DNA from: Pontederia crassipes
Lineage: Eukaryota > Streptophyta > Magnoliopsida > Commelinales > Pontederiaceae
Direction: 5' to 3'
Length of the DNA: 64,000 bases
NCBI GenBank assembly: GCA_030549335.1
Contig: JAUKPH010000018.1
Span: forward strand, 5,704,001 to 5,768,000
A program made the translations under genes and the position numbers. This document shows, in pieces, positions 36,975 through 50,868 of this stretch. How positions within the stretch are numbered: position 1 is the stretch's first letter; each line of letters begins with the position of its first letter. The notes beneath the pieces are model-generated. The model was not told the origin of the DNA. It did no database searches and saw only the letters and a program-made list of their open reading frames with translations.

Positions 36975-39340
36975 GAACCCAACTCTAAGTCTCTAATTCC
37001 CAAGAGCGTTATCTTTGATTGTAACGGTTCAACTTCGGATTGAAATAGAGTTAAAGTTCTAAAGATCTATCAACTATTAGGACACCCAAAGGTTGTAATA
37101 AGTATCTATAACTTATAGCTTTGAACCTAACTCTAAGACTCTAATCCCCAAGAACGTTATCTTTGATTGTAACGGTTCAACTTCGGATTGAAATAGGGTT
37201 AAAGTTCTAAAGATCTATCACCTCTTAGGGCACCCAAAGGTTGTAATAAGTATCTATAACTTATAGCTTTGAACCCAACTCTTAGACTCTAATCCCCAAG
37301 AGCGTTATCTTTGATTGTAACGGTTCAACTTCGGATTGAAATAGAGTTAAAGTTCTAAAGATCTATCACCTCTTAGGACACCCAAAGGTTGTAATAAGTA
37401 TCTATAACTTATAGCTTTGAACCTAACTCTAAGACTCTAATCCCCAAGAGCGTTATCTTTGATTGTAACGGTTCAACTTCGGATTGAAATAGAGTTAAAG
37501 TTCTAAAGATCAATCACCTCTTAGGGCACCCAAAGGTTGTAATAAGTATCTATAACTTATAGCTTTGCACCTTACTCTAAGACTCTAATCCCCAAGAGCG
37601 TTATCTTTGACTGTAACGGTTCAACTTCGGTTTGAAATAGAGTTAAAGTTCTAAAGATCTATCTCCTCTTAGGACACCCAATGGTTGTAATAAGTATATA
37701 TAACTTATAGCTTTGAACCCAACTCTAAGACTCCAATCCCCAAGAGCGTTATCTTTGATTGTAACGATTCAACTTCGGATTGAAATATAATTAAAGTTCT
37801 AAAGATCTATCACCTCTTAGGACACCCAAAGGGTGTAATAAGTATCTATAACTTATAGCTTTGACCTCACTCTAAGACTCTAATCCCCAAGAGCGTTATC
37901 TTTTATTGTAACGGTTCAACTTCGGTTTGAAATAGAGTTAACGTTCTAAAGATTTATCACCTCTTAGGGCACCCAAAGGTTATAATAAGTATCTATAACT
38001 TATAGCTTTTAACCCAACTCTATGACTCTAATCCCCAAGAGCGTTATCTTTGATTGTAACGGTTCAACTTCGGTTTGAAATAGAGTTAAAGTTCTAAGGA
38101 TCTATCTCCTCTTAGGACACCCAAAGGTTGTAATAAGTATCTATAACTTATAGCTTTGAACCCAACTCTAAGTCTCTAATCCCCAACAGCGTTATCTTTG
38201 ATTGTAACGGTCAACTTCGGTTTGAAATAGAGTTAAAGTTCTAAAGATCTATCTCCTCTTAGGACACCCAAAGGTTGTAATAAGTATCTATAACTTATAG
38301 CTTTGAACCCAACTCTAAGACTCCAATCCCCAAGAGCGTTATCTTTGATTGTAACGGTTCAACTTCGGATTGAAATAGAATTAAAGTTCTAAAGATCTAT
38401 CACCTCTTAGGACACCCCAAGGGTGTAATAAGTATCTATAACTTATAGCTTTGAACCTCGCTCTAAGACTCTAATCCCCAAGAGTGTTATCTTTGATTGT
38501 AACGGTTCAACTTCGGTTTGAAATAGAGTTAAAGTTCTAAAGATCTATCTCCTCTTAGGACACCCAAAGGTTGTAATAAGTATATATAACTTATAGCTTT
38601 GAACCCAACTCTAAGACTCCAATCCCCAAGAGCGTTATCTTTGATTGTAACGATTCAACTTTGGATTGAAATAGAGTTAAAGTTCTAAAGATCTATCACC
38701 TCTTAGGACACCCAAAGGGTGTAATAAGTAACTATAACTTATAGCTTTGAACCTAACTCTAAGACTCTAATCCCCAAGAGCGTTATCTTTGATTGTAACG
38801 GTTCAACTTCGGATTGAAATAGAGTTAAAGTTCTAAAGATCTATCACCTCTTAGGGCACCCAAAGGTTGTAATAAGTATCTATAACTTATAGCTTTGAAC
38901 CCAACTCTAAGACACTAATCCCCAAGAGCGTTATCTTTGATCGTAACGGTTCAACTTCGGTTTGAAATAGAGTTAAAGTTCTAAAGATCTATCACCTCTT
39001 AGGGCACCCAAAGGTTGTAATAAGTATCTATAACTTATAGCTTTGCACCATACTCTAACACTCTAATCCCCAAGAGCGTTATCTTTGATTGTAACGGTTC
39101 AACTTCGGTTTGAAATAGAGTTAAAGGTCTAAAGATCTATCTCCTCTTAGGTCACCCAAAGGTTATAATCAGTATCTATAACTTATAGCTTTGAACCCAA
39201 CTCTAAGAATCCAATCCCCAAGAGCATTATCTTTGATTGTAACGGTTCAACTTCGGATTGAAATAGAGTTAAAGTTCTAAAGATCTATCACCTCTTAGGA
39301 CACCCAAAGGGTGTAATAAGTATCTATAACCTATAGCTTT
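36975..39340 (+). repeat. 23-monomer HOR, copy 2 (20-monomer spacing in its right half)
   Basis: Matches 33,573-36,382 minus three internal monomers. Private changes include caactatta (37,073), cacctc restored where copy 1 has cacatc, and gatcgtaac (38,940). It ends at the gaatcc/gagcatt monomer (39,193), after which copy 1 continues with cctaact and copy 2 with cctcact/aacgttc. Confidence 0.83.
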
Positions 39341-42300
39341 GAACCTCACTCTAAGACTCTAATCCCCAAGAGCGTTATCTTTGATTGTAACGGTTCAACT
39401 TCGGTTTGAAATAGAGTTAACGTTCTAAAGATTTATCACCTCTTAGGGCACCCAAAGGTTGTAATAAGTATCTATAACTTATAGCTTTGAACCTAACTCT
39501 ATGACTCCAATCCCCAAGAGCGTTATCTTTGATTGTAACGGTTCAACTTCGGTTTGAAATAGAGTTAAAGTTCTAAAGATCTATCTCCTCTTAGGACACC
39601 CAAAGATTGTAATAAGTATCTATAACTTATAGCTTTGAACCCAACTCTAAGTCTCTAATCCCCAAGAGCGTTATCTTTGATTGTAACGGTTCAACTTCGG
39701 ATTGAAATAGAGTTAAAGTTCTAAAGATCTATCAACTCTTAGGACACCCAAAGGTTGTAATAAGTATCTATAACTTATAGCTTTGAACCTAACTCTAAGA
39801 CTCTAATCCCCAAGAACGTTATCTTTGATTGTAACGGTTAAACTTCGGATTGAAATAGAGTTAAAGTTCTAAAGATCTATCACCTCTTAGGGCACCCAAA
39901 GGTTGTAATAAGTATCTATAACTTATAGCTTTGAACCCAACTCTTAGACTCTAATCCCCAAGAGCGTTATCTTTGATTGTAACGGTTCAACTTCGGATTG
40001 AAATAGAGTTAAAGTTCTAAAGATCTATCACCTCTTAGGACACCCAAAGGTTGTAATAAGTATCTATAACTTATAGCTTTGAAGCTAACTCTAAGACTCT
40101 AATCCCCAAGAGCGTTATCTTTGATTGTAACGGTTCAACTTCGGATTGAAATAGAGTTAAAGTTCTAAAGATCTATCACCTCCTAGGGCACCCAAAGGTT
40201 GTAATAAGTATCTATAACTTATAGCTTTGAACCCAACTCTTAGACTCTAATCCCCAAGAGCGTTATCTTTGATTGTAACGGTTCAACTTCGGATTGAAAT
40301 AGAGTTAAAGTTCTAAAGATCTATCACCTCTTAGGACACCCAAAGGTTGTAATAAGTATCTATAACTTATAGCTTTGAACCTAACTCTAAGACTCTAATC
40401 CCCAAGAGCGTTATCTTTGATTGTAACGGTTCAACTTCGGATTGAAATAGAGTTAAAGTTCTAAAGATCTATCACCTCTTAGGGCACCCAAAGGTTGTAA
40501 TAAGTATCTATAATTTATAGCTTTGCACCTTACTCTAAGACTCTAATCCCCAAGAGCGTTATCTTTGATTGTAACGGTTCAACTTCGGTTTGAAATAGAG
40601 TTAAAGTTCTAAAGATCTATCTCCTCTTAGGACACCCAATGGTTGTAATAAGTATATATAACTTATAGCTTTGAACCCAACTCTAAGACTCCAATCCCCA
40701 AGAGCGTTATCTTTGATTGTAACGATTCAACTTCGGATTGAAATATAATTAAAGTTCTATAGATCTATCACCTCTTAGGGCACCCAAAGGTTGTAATAAG
40801 TATCTATAACTTATAGCTTTGCACCTTACTCTAAGACTCTAATCCCCAAGAGCGTTATCTTTGATTGTAACGGTTCAACTTCGGTTTGAAATAGAGTTAA
40901 AGTTCTAAAGATCTATCTCCTCTTAGGACACCCAAAGGTTGTAATAAGTATATATAACTTATAGCTTTGAACCCAACTCTAAGACTCCAATCCCCAAGAG
41001 CGTTATCTTTGATTGTAACGATTCAACTTCGGATTGAAATATAATTAAAGTTCTATAGATCTATCACCTCTTAGGACACCCAAAGGGTGTAATAAGTATC
41101 TATAACTTATAGCTTTGACCTCACTCTAAGACTCTAATCCCCAAGAGCGTTATCTTTGATTGTAACGGTTCAACTTCGGTTTGAAATAGAGTTAAAGTTC
41201 TAGAGATCTATCACCTCTTAGGACACCCAAAGGGTGTAATAAGCACTTATAGCTTTGAACCTCACTCTAAGACTCTAATCCCCAAGAGCGTTATCTTTGA
41301 TTGTAACGGTTCAACTTCGGTTTGAAATAGAGTTAACGTTCTAAAGATTTATCACCTCTTAGGACACCCAAAGGTTGTAATAAGTATCTATAACTTATAG
41401 CTTTGAACCTAACTCTAAGACTCCAATCCCCAAGAGCGTTATCTTTGATTGTAACGGTTCAACTTCGGTTTGAAATAGAGTTAAAGTTCTAAAGATCTAT
41501 CTCCTCTTAGGACACCCAAAGGTTGTAATAAGTATCTATAACTTATAGCTTTGAACCCAACTCTAAGTCTCTAATCCCCAAGAGCGTTATCTTTGATTGT
41601 AACGGTTCAACTTCGGATTGAAATAGAGTTAAAGTTCTAAAGATCTATCAACTCTTAGGACACCCAAAGGTTGTAATAAGTATCTATAACTTATAGCTTT
41701 GAACCTAACTCTAAGACTCTAATCCCCAAGAACGTTATCTTTGATTGTAACGGTTCAACTTCGGATTGAAATAGAGTTAAAGTTCTAAAGATCTATCACC
41801 TCTTAGGGCACCCAAAGGTTGTAATAAGTATCTATAACTTATAGCTTTGAACCCAACTCTTAGACTCTAATCCCCAAGAGCGTTATCTTTGATTGTAACG
41901 GTTCAACTTCGGATTGAAATAGAGTTAAAGTTCTAAAGATCTATCACCTCTTAGGACACCCAAAGGTTGTAATAAGTATCTATAACTTATAGCTTTGAAC
42001 CTAACTCTAAGACTCTAATCCCCAAGAGCGTTATCTTTGATTGTAACGGTTCAACTTCGGATTGAAATAGAGTTAAAGTTCTAAAGATCTATCACCTCTT
42101 AGGGTACCCAAAGGTTGTAATAAGTATCTATAACTTATAGCTTTGCACCTTACTCTAAGACTCTAATCCCCAAGAGCGTTATCTTTGATTGTAACGGTTC
42201 AACTTCGGTTTGAAATAGAGTTAAAGTTCTAAAGATCTATCTCCTCTTAGGACACCCAATGGTTGTAATAAGTATATATAACTTATAGCTTTGAACCCAA

Positions 42301-43772
42301 CTCTAAGACTCCAATCCCCAAGAGCGTTATCTTTGATTGTAACGATTCAACTTCGGATTGAAATATAATTAAAGTTCTATAGATCTATCACCTCTTAGGG
42401 CACCCAAAGGTTGTAATAAGTATCTATAACTTATAGCTTTGCACCTTACTCTAAGACGCTAATCCCCAAGAGCGTTATCTTTGATTGTAACGGTTCAACT
42501 TCGGTTTGAAATAGAGTTAAAGTTCTAAAGATCTATCACCTCTTAGGGCACCCAAAGGTTGTAATAAGTATCTATAACTTATAGCTTTGAACCCAACTCT
42601 AAGACTCTAATCCCCAGGAGCGTTATCTTTGATTGTAACGGTTGAACTTCGGTTTGAAATAGAGTTAAAGTTCTAAAGATCTATCACCTCTTAGGGCACC
42701 CAAAGGTTGTAATAAGTATCTATAACTTATAGCTTTGCACCTTACTCTAAGACTCTAATCCCCAAGAGCGTTATCTTTTATTGTAACGGTTCAACTTCGA
42801 TTTGAAATAGAGTTAAAGTTCTAAAGATCTATCTCCTCTTAGGACACCCAAAGGGTGTAATAAGTATCTATAACTTATAGCTTTGAACCTCACTCTAAGA
42901 CTCTAATCCCCAAGAGCGTTATCTTTGATTGTAACGGTTCAACTTCGGTTTGAAATAGAGTTAACGTTCTAAAGATTTATCACCTCTTAGGGCACCCAAA
43001 GGTTGTAATAAGTATCTATAACTTATAGCTTTGAACCTAACTCTATGACTCCAATCTCCAAGAGCGTTATCTTTGATTGTAACGGTTCAACTTCGGTTTG
43101 AAATCGAGTTAAAGTTCTAAAGATCTATCTCCTCTTAGGACACCCAAAGGTTGTAATAAGTACCTATAACTTATAGCTTTGAACCCAACTCTAAGTCTCT
43201 AATCCCCAAGAGCGTTATCTTTGATTGTAACGGTTCAACTTCGGATTGAAATAGAGTTAAAGTTCTAAAGATCTATCACCTCTTAGGGCACCCAAAGGTT
43301 GTAATAAGTATCTATAACTTATAGCTTTGCACCATACTCTAACACTCTAATCCCCAAGAGCGTTATCTTTGATTGTAACGGTTCAACTTCGGTTTGAAAT
43401 AGAGTTAAAGGTCTAAAGATCTATCTCCTCTTAGGTCACCCAAAGGTTATAATCAGTATCTATAACTTATAGCTTTGAACCCAACTCTAAGAATCCAATC
43501 CCCAAGAGCATTATCTTTGATTGTAACGGTTCAACTTCGGATTGAAATAGAGTTAAAGTTCTAACGATCTATCACCTCTTAGGACACCCAAAGGTTGTAA
43601 TAAGTATCTATAACTTATAGCTTTGAACCTAACTCTAAGACTCTAATCCCCAAGAGCGTTATCTTTGATTGTAACGGTTCAACTTCAAATTGAAATAGAG
43701 TTAAAGTTCTAAAGATCTATCACCTCTTAGGGCACCCAAAGGTTGTAATAAGTATCTATAACTTATAGCTTT
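39341..43772 (+). repeat. Satellite segment with 13-monomer spacing
   Basis: About 30 monomers. The run cctcact/aacgttc, tctct/caactc (39,637), gaacg, cttagac, cctaact, cacctta/caatgg, ataatt recurs from 41,553, thirteen monomers later less 8 deleted bases. In the first copy the cttagac-cctaact pair is doubled (39,933-40,376). The largest indel of the window, a 7-base loss giving aagcacttatag, is at about 41,243. The right part (42,442-43,772) reuses ccagg/ttgaac, aacgttc, gaaatcgag and gaatcc types. Confidence 0.78.
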
Positions 43773-46700
43773 GCACCTTACTCTAAGACTCTAATCCCCA
43801 AGAGCGTTATCTTTGATTGTAACGGTTCAACTTCGGTTTCAAATAGAGTTAAAGTTCTAAAGATCTATCTCCTCTTAGGACACCCAATGGTTGTAATAAG
43901 TATATATAACTTATAGCTTTGAACCCAACTCTAAGACTCCAATCCCCAAGAGCGTTATCTTTGATTGTAACGATTCAACTTCGGATTGAAATATAATTAA
44001 AGTTCTATAGATCTATCACCTCTTAGGGCACCCAAAGGTTGTAATAAGTATCTATAACTTATAGCTTTGCACCTTACTCTAAGACTCTAATCCCCAAGAG
44101 CGTTATCTTTGATTGTAACGGTTCAACTTAGGTTTGAAATAGAGTTAAAGTTCTAAAGATCTATCTCCTCTTAGGACACCCAAAGGTTGTAATAAGTATA
44201 TATAACTTATAGCTTTGAACCCAATTCTAAGACTCCAATCCCCAAGAGCGTTATTTTTGATTGTAACGATTCAACTTCGGATTGAAATATAATTAAAGTT
44301 CTATAGATCTATCACCTCTTAGGACACCCAAAGGGTGTAATAAGTATCTATAACTTATAGCTTTGACCTCACTCTAAGACTCTAATCCCCAAGAGCGTTA
44401 TCTTTTATTGTAACGGTTCAACTTCGGTTTGAAATAGAGTTAACGTTCTAAAGATTTATCACCTCTTAGGGCACCCAAGGTTGTAATAAGTATCTATAAC
44501 TTATAGCTTTTAACCCAACTCTATGACTCTAATCCCCAAGAGCGTTATCTTTGATTGTAACGGTTCAACTTCGGTTTGAAATAGAGTTAAAGTTCTAAGG
44601 ATCTATCTCCTCTTAGGACACCCAAAGGTTGTAATAAGTATCTATAACTTATAGCTTTGAACCCAACTCTAAGTCTCTAATCCCCAACAGTGTTATCTTT
44701 GATTGTAACGGTTCAACTTCGGATTGAAATAGAGTTAAAGTTCTAAAGATCTATCACCTCTTAGGACACCAAAAGGTTGTGATAAGTCTCTATAACTTAT
44801 AGCATTGAACCTAACTCTAAGACTCTAATCCCCAAGAGCGTTATCTTTGATTGTAACGGTTCAACTTCGATTTGAAATAGAGTTAAAGTTCTAAAGATCT
44901 ATCTCCTCTTAAGACACCCAAAGGTTGTAATAAGTATATATAACTTATAGCTTTGAACCCAACTCTAAGACTCCAATCCCCAAGAGCGTTATCTTTGATT
45001 GTAACGATTCAACTTCGGATTGAAATAGAATTAAAGTTCTAAAGATCTATCACCTCTTAGGACACCCAAAGGGTGTAATAAGTATCTATAACTTATAGCG
45101 TTGACCTCACTCTAAGACTCTAATCCCCAAGAGCGTTATCTTTGATTGTAACGGTTCAACTTCGGATTGAAATAGAGTTAAAGTTCTAAAGATCTATCAC
45201 CTCTTAGGGCACCCAAAGGTTGTAATAAGTATCTATAACTTATAGCTTTGAACCCAACTCTAAGACACTAATCCCCAAGAGCGTTATCTTTGATTGTAAC
45301 GGTTCAACTTCGGTTTGAAATAGAGTTAAAGTTCTAAAGATCTATCACCTCTTAGGGCACCCAAAGGTTGTAATAAGTATCTATAACTTATAGCTTTGCA
45401 CCATACTCTAAGACTCTAATCCCCAAGAGCGTTACCTTTGATTGTAGCGGTTCAACTTCGGTTTGAAATAGAGTTAAAGTTCTAAAGATATATCACCTCT
45501 TAGGGCACCCAAAGGTTGTAATAAGTATCTATAACTTATAGCTTTGCACCTTACTCTAAGACTCTAATCCCCAAGAGCGTTATCTTTGATTGTAACGGTT
45601 CAACTTCGATTTGAAATAGAGTTAAAGTTCTAAATATCTATCTCCTCTTAGGACACCCAAAGGTTGTAATAAGTATCTATAACTTATAGCTTTGAACCCA
45701 ACTCTAAGACTCCAATCCCCAAGAGCGTTATCTTTGATTGTAACGATTCAACTTCGGATTGAAATATAATTAAAGTTCTATAGATCTATCACCTCTTAGG
45801 GCACCCAAAGGTTGTAATAAGTATCTATAACTTATAGCTTTGCACCTTACTCTAAGACTCTAATCCCCAAGAGCGTTATCTTTGATTGTAACGGTTCAAC
45901 TTAGGTTTGAAATAGAGTTAAAGTTCTAAAGATCTATCTCCTCTTAGGACACCCAAAGGTTGTAATAAGTATATATAACTTATAGCTTTGAACCCAACTC
46001 TAAGACTCCAATCCCCAAGAGCGTTATCTTTGATTGTAACGATTCAACTTCGGATTGAAATATAATTAAAGTTCTATAGATCTATCACCTCTTAGGACAC
46101 CCAAAGGGTGTAATAAGTATCTATAACTTATAGCTTTGACCTCACTCTAAGACTCTAATCCCCAAGAGCGTTATCTTTGATTGTAACGGTTCAACTTCGG
46201 TTTGAAATAGAGTTAAAGGTCTAAAGATCTATCTCCTCTTAGGTCACCCAAAGGTTATAATCAGTATCTATAACTTATAGCTTTGAACCCAACTCTAAGA
46301 ATCCAATCCCCAAGAGCGTTATCTTTGATTGTAACGGTTCAACTTCGGATTGAAATAGAGTTAAAGTTCTAAAGATCTATCACCTCTTAGGACACCCAAA
46401 GGGTGTAATAAGTATCTATAACTTATAGCTTTGAACCTCACTCTAAGACTCTAATCCCCAAGAGCGTTATCTTTGATTGTAACGGTTCAACTTCGGTATG
46501 AAATAGAGTTAACGTTCTAAAGATTTATCACCTCTTAGCGCACCCAAAGGTTGTAATAAGTATCTATAACTTATAGCTTTGAACCTAACTCTATGACTCC
46601 AATCCCCAAGAGCGTTATCTTTGATTGTAACGGTTCAACTTCGGTTTGAAATCGAGTTAAAGTTCTAAAGATCTATCTCCTCTTAGGACACCCAAAGGTT

Positions 46701-47320
46701 GTAATAAGTACCTATAACTTATAGCTTTGAACCCAACTCTAAGTCTCTAATCCCCAAGAGCGTTATCTTTGATTGTAACGGTTCAACTTCGGATTGAAAT
46801 AGAGTTAAAGTTCTAAAGATCTATCAACTCTTAGGACACCCAAAGGTTGTAATAAGTATCTATAACTTATAGCTTTGAACCTAACTCTAAGACTCTAATC
46901 CCCAAGAACGTTATCTTTGATTGTAACGGTTCAACTTCGGATTGAAATAGAGTTAAAGTTCTAAAGATCTATCACCTCTTAGGGCACCCAAAGGTTGTAA
47001 TAAGTATCTATAACTTATAGCTTTGAACCCAAATCTTAGACTCTAATCCCCAAGAGTGTTATCTTTGATTATAACGGTTCAACTTCGGATTGAAATAGAG
47101 TTAAAGTTCTAAAGATCTATCAGCTCTTAGGACACCCAAAGGTTGTAATAAGTATCTATAACTTATAGCTTTGAACCTAACTCTAAGACTCTAATCCCCA
47201 AGAGCGTTATCTTTGATTGTAACGGTTCAACTTCGTATTGAAATAGAGTTAAAGTTCTAAAGATCTATCACCTCTTAGGGCACCCAAAGGTTGTAATAAG
47301 TATCTATAACTTATAGCTTT
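43773..47320 (+). repeat. 24-monomer HOR (3,548 bp), copy 1
   Basis: Begins with a cacctta monomer carrying caatgg and tatata. Diagnostic types in order: cttagg with ataatt/tatagatc dimer; tttgacctcac with cacccaaggtt; ctatgactct/aaggatc; aacagtg with gtgataagtctc and gcattgaac (44,781); cgatttg with ttaagac; gaatt with gcgttgac; gacact; gttacc with tagcgg and gatatatc (45,431); aaatatc; aaaggtc; gaatcc; aacgttc; gaaatcgag with gtacct; caactc; gaacg; cccaaatctt; cgtattg. The length is 24 x 148 minus four single-base deletions. Confidence 0.88.
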
Positions 47321-50300
47321 GCTCCTTACTCTAAGACTCTAATCCCCAAGAGCGTTATCTTTGATTGTAACGGTTCAACTTCGGTTTGAAATAGAGTTAA
47401 AGTTCTAAAGATCTATCTCCTCTTAGGACACCCAATGGTTGTAATAAGTATATATAACTTATAACTTTGAACCCAACTCTAAGACTCCAATCCCCAAGAG
47501 CGTTATCTTTGATTGTAACGATTCAACTTCGGATTGAAATTTAATTAAAGTTCTATAGATCTATCACCTCTTAGGGCACCCAAAGGTTGTAATAAGTATC
47601 TATAACTTATAGCTTTGCACCTTACTCTAAGACTCTAATCCCCAAGAGCGTTATCTTTGATTGTAACGGTTCAACTTAGGTTTGAAATAGAGTTAAAGTT
47701 CTAAAGATCTATCTCCTCTTAGGACACCCAAAGGTTGTAATAAGTATATATAACTTATAGCTTTGAACCCAACTCTAAGACTCCAATCCCCAAGAGCGTT
47801 ATCTTTGATTGTAACGATTCAACTTCGGATTGAAATATAATTAAAGTTCTATAGATCTATCACCTCTTAGGACACCCAAAGGTTGTAATAAGTATCTATA
47901 ACTTATAGCTTTGCACCTTACTCTAAGACTCTAATCCCCAAGAGCGTTATCTTTGATTGTAACGGTTCAACTTAGGTTTGAAATAGAGTTAAAGTTCTAA
48001 AGATCTATCTCCTCTTAGGACACCCAAAGGTTGTAATAAGTATATATAACTTATAGCTTTGAACCCAACTCTAAGACTCCAATCCCCAAGAGCGTTATCT
48101 TTGATTGTAACGATTCAACTTCGGATTGAAATATAATTAAAGTTCTATAGATCTATCACCTCTTAGGACACCCAAAGGGTGTAATAAGTATCTATAACTT
48201 ATAGCTTTGACCTCACTCTAAGACTCTAATCCCCAAGAGCGTTATCTTTTATTGTAACGGTTCAACTTCGGTTTGAAATAGAGTTAACGTTCTAAAGATT
48301 TATCACCTCTTAGGGCACCCAAGGTTGTAATAAGTATCTATAACTTATAGCTTTTAACCCAACTCTATGACTCTAATCCCCAAGAGCGTTATCTTTGATT
48401 GTAACGGTTCAACTTCGGTTTGAAATAGAGTTAAAGTTCTAAGGATCTATCTCCTCTTAGGACACCCAAAGGTTGTAATAAGTATCTATAACTTATAGCT
48501 TTGAACCCAACTCTAAGTCTCTAATCCCCAACAGTGTTATCTTTGATTGTAACGGTTCAACTTCGGATTGAAATAGAGTTAAAGTTCTAAAGATCTATCA
48601 CCTCTTAGGACACCAAAAGGTTGTGATAAGTCTCTATAACTTATAGCATTGAACCTAACTCTAAGACTCTAATCCCCAAGAGCGTTATCTTTGATTGTAA
48701 CGGTTCAACTTCGATTTGAAATAGAGTTAAAGTTCTAAAGATCTATCTCCTCTTAAGACACCCAAAGGTTGTAATAAGTATATATAACTTATAGCTTTGA
48801 ACCCAACTCTAAGACTCCAATCCCCAAGAGCGTTATCTTTGATTGTAACGATTCAACTTCGGATTGAAATAGAATTAAAGTTCTAAAGATCTATCACCTC
48901 TTAGGACACCCAAAGGGTGTAATAAGTATCTATAACTTATAGCGTTGACCTCACTCTAAGACTCTAATCCCCAAGAGCGTTATCTATGATTGTAACGGTT
49001 CAACTTCGGATTGAAATAGAGTTAAAGTTCTAAAGATCTATCACCTCTTAGGGCACCCAAAGGTTGTAATAAGTATCTATAACTTATAGCTTTGAACCCA
49101 ACTCTAAGACACTAATCCCCAAGAGCGTTATCTTTGATTGTAACGGTTCAACTTCGGTTTGAAATAGAGTTAAAGTTCTAAAGATCTATCACCTCTTAGG
49201 GCACCCAAAGGTTGTAATAAGTATCTATAACTTATAGCTTTGCACCATACTCTAAGACTCTAATCCCCAAGAGCGTTACCTTTAATTGTAGCGGTTCAAC
49301 TTCGGTTTGAAATAGAGTTAAAGTTCTAAAGATATATCACCTCTTAGGGCACCCAAAGGTTGTAATAAGTATCTATAACTTATAGCTTTGCACCTTACTC
49401 TAAGACTCTAATCCCCAAGAGCGTTATCTTTGATTGTAACGGTTCAACTTCGATTTGAAATAGAGTTAAAGTTCTAAATATCTATCTCCTCTTAGGACAC
49501 CCAAAGGTTGTAATAAGTATCTATAACTTATAGCTTTGAACCCAACTCTAAGACTCCAATCCCCAAGAGCGTTATCTTTGATTGTAATGATTCAACTTCG
49601 GATTGAAATATAATTAAAGTTCTATAGATCTATCACCTCTTAGGGCACCCAAAGGTTGTAATAAGTATCTATAACTTATAGCTTTGCACCTTACTCTAAG
49701 ACTCTAATCCCCAAGAGCGTTATCTTTGATTGTAACGGTTCAACTTAGGTTTGAAATAGAGTTAAAGTTCTAAAGATCTATCTCCTCTTAGGACACCCAA
49801 AGGTTGTAATAAGTATATATAACTTATAGCTTTGAACCCAACTCTAAGACTCCAATCCCCAAGAGCGTTATCTTTGATTGTAACGATTCAACTTCGGATT
49901 GAAATATAATTAAAGTTCTATAGATCTATCACCTCTTAGGACACCCAAATGGTGTAATAAGTATCTATAACTTATAGCTTTGACCTCACTCTAAGACTCT
50001 AATCCCCAAGAGCGTTATCTTTGATTGTAACGGTTCAACTTCGGTTTGAAATAGAGTTAAAGGTCTAAAGATCTATCTCCTCTTAGGTCACCCAAAGGTT
50101 ATAATCAGTATCTATAACTTATAGCTTTGAACCCAACTCTAAGAATCCAATCCCCAAGAGCGTTATCTTTGATTGTAACGGTTCAACTTCGGATTGAAAT
50201 AGAGTTAAAGTTCTAAAGATCTATCACCTCTTAGGACACCCAAAGGGTGTAATAAGTATCTATAACTTATAGCTTTGAACCTCACTCTAAGACTCTAATC

Positions 50301-50868
50301 CCCAAGAGCGTTATCTTTGATTGTAACGGTTCAACTTCGGTTTGAAATAGAGTTAACGTTCTAAAGATTTATCACCTCTTAGGGCACCCAAAGGTTGTAA
50401 TAAGTATCTATAACTTATAGCTTTGAACCTAACTCTATGACTCCAATCCCCAAGAGCGTTATCTTTGATTGTAACGGTTCAACTTCGGTTTGAAATCGAG
50501 TTAAAGTTCTAAAGATCTATCTCCTCTTAGGACACCCAAAGGTTGTAATAAGTACCTATAACTTATAGCTTTGAACCCAACTCTAAGTCTCTAATCCCCA
50601 AGAGCGTTATCTTTGATTGTAACGGTTCAACTTCGGATTGAAATAGAGTTAAAGTTCTAAAGATCTATCAACTCTTAGGACACCCAAAGGTTGTAATAAG
50701 TATCTATAATTTATAGCTTTGAACCTAACTCTAAGACTCTAATCCCCAAGAACGTTATCTTTGATTGTAACGGTTCAACTTCGGATTGAAATAGAGTTAA
50801 AGTTCTAAAGATCTATCACCTCTTAGGGCACCCAAAGGTTGTAATAAGTATCTATAACTTATAGCTTT
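47321..50868 (+). repeat. 24-monomer HOR (3,548 bp), copy 2, internally rearranged
   Basis: Starts with ctcctta (one substitution from cacctta). The overall length equals copy 1, but two changes cancel: the cttagg + ataatt dimer is doubled (47,617 and 47,913), and the cccaaatctt + cgtattg pair is absent before 50,869. Markers therefore sit at +3,844 from copy 1 (gtgataagtctc at 48,625; gttacc at 49,275) and at -3,252 from copy 3. Private changes: tttaatt (47,540), tctatgatt (48,983), tttaattgtagcgg (49,282), gtaatgattc (49,586). Confidence 0.87.
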
